From positions 349,101 to 413,100 of the forward strand of contig NZ_VDYZ01000001.1 in assembly GCF_007673095.1 (NCBI RefSeq): a DNA stretch of 64,000 bases, read 5' to 3'. Shown here piece by piece: positions 59,784-64,000 of the stretch (its first letter is position 1; each line of letters opens with the position of its first letter). The position numbers and the translations under genes are program-made. This DNA comes from Corynebacterium glyciniphilum AJ 3170. Lineage in GTDB: Bacteria > Actinomycetota > Actinomycetes > Mycobacteriales > Mycobacteriaceae. The notes beneath the pieces were generated by a model that was given only the letters and a program-made list of their open reading frames with translations, made no database searches and was not told the DNA's origin.

Positions 59784-60707
59784 TCACCTTCGCGGTCCGC
59801 GCCACCCGGTCACCGGGAGACGGAACTTCTGGACGAGTCGGTCCGTGAAAGGTTCGGTGTCCAGCCTGACCCACCGTACGTCCTGCGGACCCCGGCGAAT
59901 CTCCACCCGGGCGCCGGGGGGCATGTGGATCTGACGGAAACCGTCCATCACCGCTGTGGCCGGGGAGGTCTGGGGGTTTGTCTCGACAGCCACCGTCGAG
60001 TCGGGACTGACCACCAGTGGACGGGCGAACAACGTGTGGGCGTTGGAGGGGACCACCAGAATGGAGGCCAGCTCCGGCCAGAGGATCGGGCCGCCGGCGG
60101 AAAAGGCGTACGCCGTCGAGCCCGTGGGCGTCGACACCAGTACACCGTCGCAGCCGAATGAACTCACCGGCCGCTGGTCGACCTCGAGAATCGTGTCCAG
60201 GACGCCCTGCCGGTTCAGGTTCTCCACTGAGCACTCGTTGAGTGCCCAGCCGGTGCCCAGGACACGACCGTCATTGTCTCGGGCGGTGATGGAGAGCGTC
60301 ATCCGGTTCTCGATCCGGTAGTCCCCGGCGATGACCCGGTCGAGCGCCTCCTCCAGCGACTCCTGCTCCCATTCCGCGAGGAAACCGATGTGCCCCATGT
60401 TCACGCCGAGCACCGGGACATCCTGGGCGTGGGCGATATCCGCCGCACGCAGGAATGTCCCGTCCCCGCCCAGGACCAGAACGAGATCCACACCCTTGGC
60501 CGCCTCAGTGGTGTGTCCGTAACGGGGAAACCGGCCGAGAATCTCGTGGCGTGCCACCGGAGCGGGGTCACCGGTGGACATCACGCGCACGGTGAGACCA
60601 CCGTCGGACAGCCTCTGTGCCGCAGCCGCAGCCATGTTGAGCTTGTCCGATGCGCCGGTGTGTGCGACGAGGAGCACCTCGCGGACCCGGGGGGCTTCTT
60701 CAGTCAC
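59784..60707 (-). CDS. nadK: NAD kinase
   Basis: This is a 307-residue kinase making NADP+. The GGDGTFLRAADIAH motif (about 80-93) is the phosphate-binding loop, and NECSVENLN with STPTGSTAYAFSAGGPILWP forms the NAD site. INHHGxL-type regions are present as NMGHIGFLAEWE. The ATGA overlap with tlyA (60704-60707) shows coupling. The order tlyA-nadK-recN is widely conserved in actinobacteria. Confidence 0.94.
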   Translation of the reverse strand: MTEEAPRVREVLLVAHTGASDKLNMAAAAAQRLSDGGLTVRVMSTGDPAPVARHEILGRFPRYGHTTEAAKGVDLVLVLGGDGTFLRAADIAHAQDVPVLGVNMGHIGFLAEWEQESLEEALDRVIAGDYRIENRMTLSITARDNDGRVLGTGWALNECSVENLNRQGVLDTILEVDQRPVSSFGCDGVLVSTPTGSTAYAFSAGGPILWPELASILVVPSNAHTLFARPLVVSPDSTVAVETNPQTSPATAVMDGFRQIHMPPGARVEIRRGPQDVRWVRLDTEPFTDRLVQKFRLPVTGWRGPRR

Positions 60708-61543
60708 TGGGGACCCTCCTTCACTGCCTTGTCGACCATGGCGGTCAGATTCTCCTCATCGGGTGCACTGGCACCACCGTCATTCACCAACCACAGAAAG
60801 TATTCCACGTTTCCGCTGGGACCGGGCAAAGGTGACGCAACTACTGCCCGTGTGGACAACCCGTGCCCCCGTGCCGCCCGTGCGACGTCGAGGGTGACCT
60901 CGGCGCGCAGAGCGGGATCGCGGACAACGCCCCCGTGCCCGAGCCGGTGCTTGCCGACCTCGAACTGCGGCTTCACCATCGGCAGCAGGTCACCGCCCTC
61001 GGCCACACACGCGGCGAGGGCGGGAAGCACCAGATCGATGGAGATGAACGACAGGTCACCCACCATCGCGTCCGCAGGACCTCCGAGTTCCTCGACAGTC
61101 AGCGTACGTACATTGGTCCGGTCGAGTACCGTCACACGGTCGTCGTTCTGCAACCGCCAGATCAGCTGTCCGTAACCGACGTCCACGGCAAGAACTTCCG
61201 CAGCACCCCGGTCGAGACAGACGTCCGTGAAACCGCCCGTCGACGCGCCGGCGTCGAGGACCCGCCGCCCCGAAAGCCTCAGGCCCGACGGCTCAAAGGC
61301 GGCCAACGCCCCCAACAGCTTGTGCGCTCCCCGGGAGGCCCAACGGTCGTCGTCACTGACCGCCACGCGGATCGAGACATCGCCGTCGACACCGGTCGCG
61401 GGTTTCGTCGCCACCATCCCGTTCACGCTGACACGGCCCGCGACAATCATGTCACGGGCGTGTTCACGTGAGCGGGCGTCCTTGCGCCGGACGAGCTCGG
61501 CGTCGAGCCGTTGGAGACGCCGGTTCCTGTTCTGCTTCGGCAT
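60704..61543 (-). CDS. tlyA: TlyA-family rRNA 2'-O-methyltransferase
   Basis: This is a 279-residue protein. The N-terminal S4 domain is RLDAELVRRKDARSREHARDM; an FtsJ/RrmJ-type methyltransferase domain follows with SAM motif VLDAGASTGGFTDVCLDRGA (about 94-113) and GDLSFISIDLVLPAL. TlyA methylates 16S and 23S rRNA and is tied to capreomycin susceptibility in mycobacteria. The NPQFEVGKHRLGHGGVV-type C-terminal block is conserved. A 66-residue gene lies 2 bases upstream. Confidence 0.92.
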   Translation of the reverse strand: MPKQNRNRRLQRLDAELVRRKDARSREHARDMIVAGRVSVNGMVATKPATGVDGDVSIRVAVSDDDRWASRGAHKLLGALAAFEPSGLRLSGRRVLDAGASTGGFTDVCLDRGAAEVLAVDVGYGQLIWRLQNDDRVTVLDRTNVRTLTVEELGGPADAMVGDLSFISIDLVLPALAACVAEGGDLLPMVKPQFEVGKHRLGHGGVVRDPALRAEVTLDVARAARGHGLSTRAVVASPLPGPSGNVEYFLWLVNDGGASAPDEENLTAMVDKAVKEGPQ

Positions 61544-61545
61544 GC

Positions 61546-61746
61546 TCAGCGGCCCTCCATCGCGTCATTGATCAGGCGGTGTGCCTTCTCGAGGAGTTCT
61601 GCCTCATCGTTACCTTCGACATCCGAGGACAACAGCGCGTCCACCCGGGCGACAAGTGCCTCCGGATCGAAGGCGGCATGTCCGTTGTCTCCGCTGTCCC
61701 CCAGAGAGGCCGTCTTCGCGGCGAGGTCGCCCGGGTTCACCGCCAT
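61546..61746 (-). CDS. Small conserved protein, unknown
   Basis: This is a 66-residue protein. The first half is Gly/Asp/Ala rich; the second (FDPEALVARVDALLSSD, EAELLEKAHRLINDAME) forms an amphipathic helix pair. It lies two bases from tlyA, overlaps the HAD gene by 10 bases, and a gene in this position is conserved in corynebacteria, so it is likely real. No function is known. Confidence 0.6.
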   Translation of the reverse strand: MAVNPGDLAAKTASLGDSGDNGHAAFDPEALVARVDALLSSDVEGNDEAELLEKAHRLINDAMEGR

Positions 61747-62723
61747 CCCTCCAACGCGGCAGCTGCGGCATCGTCACCGACGGCTGCGGCCACCTCGGGG
61801 TCACGGCCCTCGTCGATCTCCCGCCAGACGACGGGCGCCGCCGCAGCAACGGCTTCTGCGGACATGACCGGGAGCGGGCCGGTTTCCCCCGACGAGACAA
61901 CCACCCGGTCACGTTCGAGGCAGGCAGACCACCCGTCGAGGTGGTCCCGGAGGTTCGCTGCGATGAACGTGGGCCGGAACTCCGTGCGCAGCAGTTCCGT
62001 GTGAGTGGCGACCCCGGTGAGCACACAGAGGGTGTCGATGCCGGCGGCGTTGCCGCCGGCGATGTCGGTGTCGAGACGATCGCCGACGGCCAGGGGACGC
62101 CTGGCCCCCGATGTCGTCACCGCCCGACGGAACATCTCGGGGAGCGGCTTCCCCGCACTTCGTGGCGTCACTCCCGTCGCACTGACGACCGCAGCAACCA
62201 GCGAACCGTTGCCCACGAGGAAACCACGCTCCGACGGTAACGTGGTGTCGAGGTTCGACGCCACGTATTCTGCGCCTGCGCGGATGCTCAACGCAGCTTC
62301 CGACAGCTGCGCCCACCCGTTCTCCGGGCTGTGACCGTGCAGCACCACATGAGGCAGCTCATCAGCACTGTCCACCACATCGAAGCCGGCCTCTGTGGCC
62401 AGCTCCCGGAAAGACCGGGCACCGACGACGTAGGCGCGACGTCCCGGTACCGGGACGGACTTCTCCGTGAGAATCTCATCGGCCAGAGTGCACGCTGCCT
62501 GCGCGGACGTCACGACCTGCGTGTCCTCGACCGTGAAGTCGAGGTGGCGCAGGTGGTCCGCGACCTGCCCGGGCGCCCGTGAGGCGTTGTTCGTGATGTA
62601 CACGACGTCACGTCCCGCCAACGCTTCACGGGCGCCGTCGATCGCGGCATTCCCCTTGAAGACGGTGCCGTCGAGATCCGCGAGGAGGACGTCGTAGTCA
62701 TCCAGTACGCGCAGGCCTGCCAT
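61737..62723 (-). CDS. HAD-IIA family hydrolase (NagD/phosphoglycolate-like)
   Basis: This is a 328-residue protein. HAD motif I is VLLADLDGTVFKGN at about 10-23; TNNASRAPGQVADHLR is motif II (Asn-Asn typical for the NagD group); KPLPEMFRRAV supplies the Lys; and AVGDRLDTDIAGGNAAGIDTLCVLTGV is motif III/IV. It belongs to subclass IIA, acting on nucleotide monophosphates, phosphoglycolate or glycerol phosphate. The C-terminus is extended beyond the usual ~270 residues. It is 4 bases from the TPR gene. Confidence 0.88.
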   Translation of the reverse strand: MAGLRVLDDYDVLLADLDGTVFKGNAAIDGAREALAGRDVVYITNNASRAPGQVADHLRHLDFTVEDTQVVTSAQAACTLADEILTEKSVPVPGRRAYVVGARSFRELATEAGFDVVDSADELPHVVLHGHSPENGWAQLSEAALSIRAGAEYVASNLDTTLPSERGFLVGNGSLVAAVVSATGVTPRSAGKPLPEMFRRAVTTSGARRPLAVGDRLDTDIAGGNAAGIDTLCVLTGVATHTELLRTEFRPTFIAANLRDHLDGWSACLERDRVVVSSGETGPLPVMSAEAVAAAAPVVWREIDEGRDPEVAAAVGDDAAAAALEGWR

Positions 62724-62726
62724 CTG

Positions 62727-63764
62727 TCAGGCGTCCTTCAGCTCGCGTAGACGTGCCTCGGAATCGAGCACGTTCTCCGTGTCCATCTCGATGGCCCGTT
62801 CGAACCACTGCCTGGCACCTGGGACGTCACCGACCGCCAGTAGAGCGTCTGCATATGCGTAGGTCACGCGCAGGGCGGTGACGGCGGGGAGATCAGTCGA
62901 CTCCGACTCGGGGTGGAGCGCGGCAAGCGCCGCATCGTTTTCACCGAGGTCATGCTGCGCGCCGGCCACGACGATCGCGAGTTCTGCCCGCCCCTCGGGG
63001 TCCAGCTCCTCGGCCTCGGGGGAACGCCCGAGCTCCACCGCTTTCCCGGGGTGTCCGAGACCGCGCTCACAGTCGGCCATCACGGCGAGGAGGCCGGGAC
63101 CGCCTGCCATGCGGCGCGCGGCGCGGAGCTCCGTCAGTGCTTCTTTCCACTGACCCGCATGGTAGGCGGCGATTCCCAGCGTTTCACGGGTGATAGGGAC
63201 ACGTCCACCTCGGTCTTTCGCTGCGCGGGCATGCGCGAGGGCCTCCTCCGGATCCTTGTCCATCAGGGCCGCGGCCATCACGAGGTGACCGGCGACCTTG
63301 TCCGCGTTGTCCTTGGAGAGACTGCGGAGCTCCTGACGGATACCGGGGTCAAGTTCCTTCGGACTCACGTCCGACGGGATTTCCGGCTCCTGCAGGCGCT
63401 GGTTGATACGTTCCTCACGGTAGCCTGTCCGGTGCGGCCCGTTGTGACGGTCGCGGCGACGGTCGTCACCCTGTCCCTGTCCGCCGCGGTTGGGGCGTCC
63501 TCCGTTGCGATGGTCGCGATTGCCGTGGCCTGAACGGTTGTCACGGCGGTCGTCACGGTTGTTGCGACGCCCGTCCCTGTTGTCGTCGGAGCCGTGGCCG
63601 CGGTAGCCACCCCGCTCGCCCCCGCGGTTGTTGTCGCGGTTGCCGTAACTGCGTTGCCCCCCGCGGCCTCCCTGCCCACCCGGGCCGCGACGTCCTCCGT
63701 TGGAGGACTGGCTTCCGCCACGATGCTGACCGCGGGAACCGCCGCCGCCGGAGGACTCGCTCAT
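62727..63764 (-). CDS. TPR-like protein with long Arg/Gly/Asn-rich N-terminus
   Basis: This is a 345-residue protein. Residues 1 to about 125 are low-complexity and rich in Gly, Arg, Asn and Asp (repeats such as GGQGGRGGQR and NRDDRRDNR), likely disordered and RNA-binding. The C-terminal ~220 residues contain degenerate tetratricopeptide repeats (KVAGHLVMAAALMDKDPEEALAHARAAK; AYHAGQWKEALTELRAARRMAG; YADALLAVGDVPGARQWFERAI). A ribosome-binding site (gagg) precedes ATG 63764. It is transcribed away from the rRNA operon end and has its own promoter. The protein is conserved in corynebacteria but unstudied. Confidence 0.75.
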   Translation of the reverse strand: MSESSGGGGSRGQHRGGSQSSNGGRRGPGGQGGRGGQRSYGNRDNNRGGERGGYRGHGSDDNRDGRRNNRDDRRDNRSGHGNRDHRNGGRPNRGGQGQGDDRRRDRHNGPHRTGYREERINQRLQEPEIPSDVSPKELDPGIRQELRSLSKDNADKVAGHLVMAAALMDKDPEEALAHARAAKDRGGRVPITRETLGIAAYHAGQWKEALTELRAARRMAGGPGLLAVMADCERGLGHPGKAVELGRSPEAEELDPEGRAELAIVVAGAQHDLGENDAALAALHPESESTDLPAVTALRVTYAYADALLAVGDVPGARQWFERAIEMDTENVLDSEARLRELKDA

Positions 63765-63800
63765 CTGACTACCTCTTCCTGGTGTTGTTATTCCCGACCG

Positions 63801-63829
63801 ATTCTAGGTCAGGTGTGCACGGAGACCAA
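63801..63829 (-). promoter_or_regulatory. Promoter of the TPR-like gene
   Basis: On the minus strand TTGGTC (63829-63824), a 17-base spacer, and TAGAAT (63806-63801) form a good sigma-A-type promoter. It opens the long minus-strand run of housekeeping genes. Confidence 0.65.
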
Positions 63830-63873
63830 CCGCGAGGGATCCCTGGGTTGTCTCCGCAACTGTAAAACCGCAT

Positions 63874-63925
63874 AAAAAAAGTGTGTGGTCGAAGCAGCCA
63901 CCAACGACTGCTCCAACCACACACC
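63874..63925 (-). terminator. Terminator of the rRNA operon
   Basis: Read on the minus strand, a long stem (GTGTGTGG with CCACACAC at its base, 63924-63917 and 63888-63881, extended by GAGCAG/CTGCTTC) is followed by seven T. It lies 16 bases past the 5S rRNA end. Confidence 0.9.
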
Positions 63926-63940
63926 ATCACCTAAATTTTG

Positions 63941-64000
63941 ATGCCGGCGGCGTCCTACTCTCCCACACCCTCCCGGGTGCAGTACCATCGGCGCAGGCAG
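63941..64000 (-). rRNA. 5S rRNA, 3' part (rest outside window)
   Basis: Read on the minus strand the last 60 bases contain GCGCCGATGGTACTGCAC and GGGTGTGGGAGAGTAGGACG, then CCGCCGGCA, the conserved 3' half of bacterial 5S rRNA. The 5' half and the rest of the rRNA operon lie beyond the right edge. Confidence 0.93.

Noticed and set aside
1..64000. CRISPR array, insertion sequence, prophage or integron
   Set aside because: No regularly spaced direct repeats and no transposase, integrase (other than XerD) or phage structural genes were found.

Overview
The window is a GC-rich actinobacterial chromosome segment. Gene content and order point to Corynebacterium: an odhI-secA2 locus with two MerR genes, a steA-steB-pyrG-xerD-parA-scpA-scpB-rluB-cmk/der run, a ufaA-ndh-thiM-thiE-thiD/tenA run, and several promoters with TAnnnT -10 boxes placed so that the mRNA would be leaderless. 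The coding sequences are strongly GC-rich. The species is not certain; a high-GC corynebacterium is an inference.

Layout. 1-20 kb looks accessory: a truncated thiamine-binding protein, a frameshifted LigD polymerase-phosphoesterase gene, a 2OG-Fe(II) oxygenase, a methyltransferase/thioesterase pair beside a LuxR-type gene remnant, an alpha/beta hydrolase, a penicillin-binding lipoprotein followed by two META-domain proteins, a MocR regulator divergent from an EamA exporter and alanine-type aminotransferase, a GlxA-type regulator divergent from a DUF1348 + DJ-1 pair, and pdxK, FUSC and BCCT membrane genes. 20.4-32.7 kb holds gpt, an FAD dehydrogenase, an MHS-family transporter, ufaA, ndh, the TPP-riboswitch-controlled thiamine salvage operon thiM-thiE-thiD/tenA, a PaaI-type thioesterase and gnd. 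32.7-38.4 kb is a plus-strand run: DEAD-box helicase, two CNNM/CorC membrane proteins, two poorly known proteins. 38.4-46 kb holds two MerR regulators (the second FtsR-like), odhI, secA2, a hydrolase, rraA, tRNA-Pro(GGG), a PspC protein and sodC. 46-63.8 kb is a long minus-strand housekeeping run for chromosome segregation, nucleotide synthesis, cell separation, DNA repair and translation. The window ends in the 3' part of a 5S rRNA gene (minus strand) and its terminator.

How the parts work together. The thiamine operon makes and salvages thiamine phosphate under a TPP aptamer whose last bases are also the thiM ribosome-binding site. OdhI links carbon flux to protein kinase signalling; FtsR, SteA/SteB, ParA, ScpA/B and XerD together serve division and chromosome segregation. 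The most unusual items are: the MocR/EamA switch, where two start codons on opposite strands share one CATG between two facing -10 boxes with GCTACT repeats at 31-bp spacing; the Cmk-Der fusion with an acidic linker; the PBP plus tandem META-domain cassette; the LigD gene without ligase domain and with a frameshift; and the LuxR C-terminal relic whose stop codon still overlaps a thioesterase start. No insertion sequence, prophage, integron or CRISPR array was seen.
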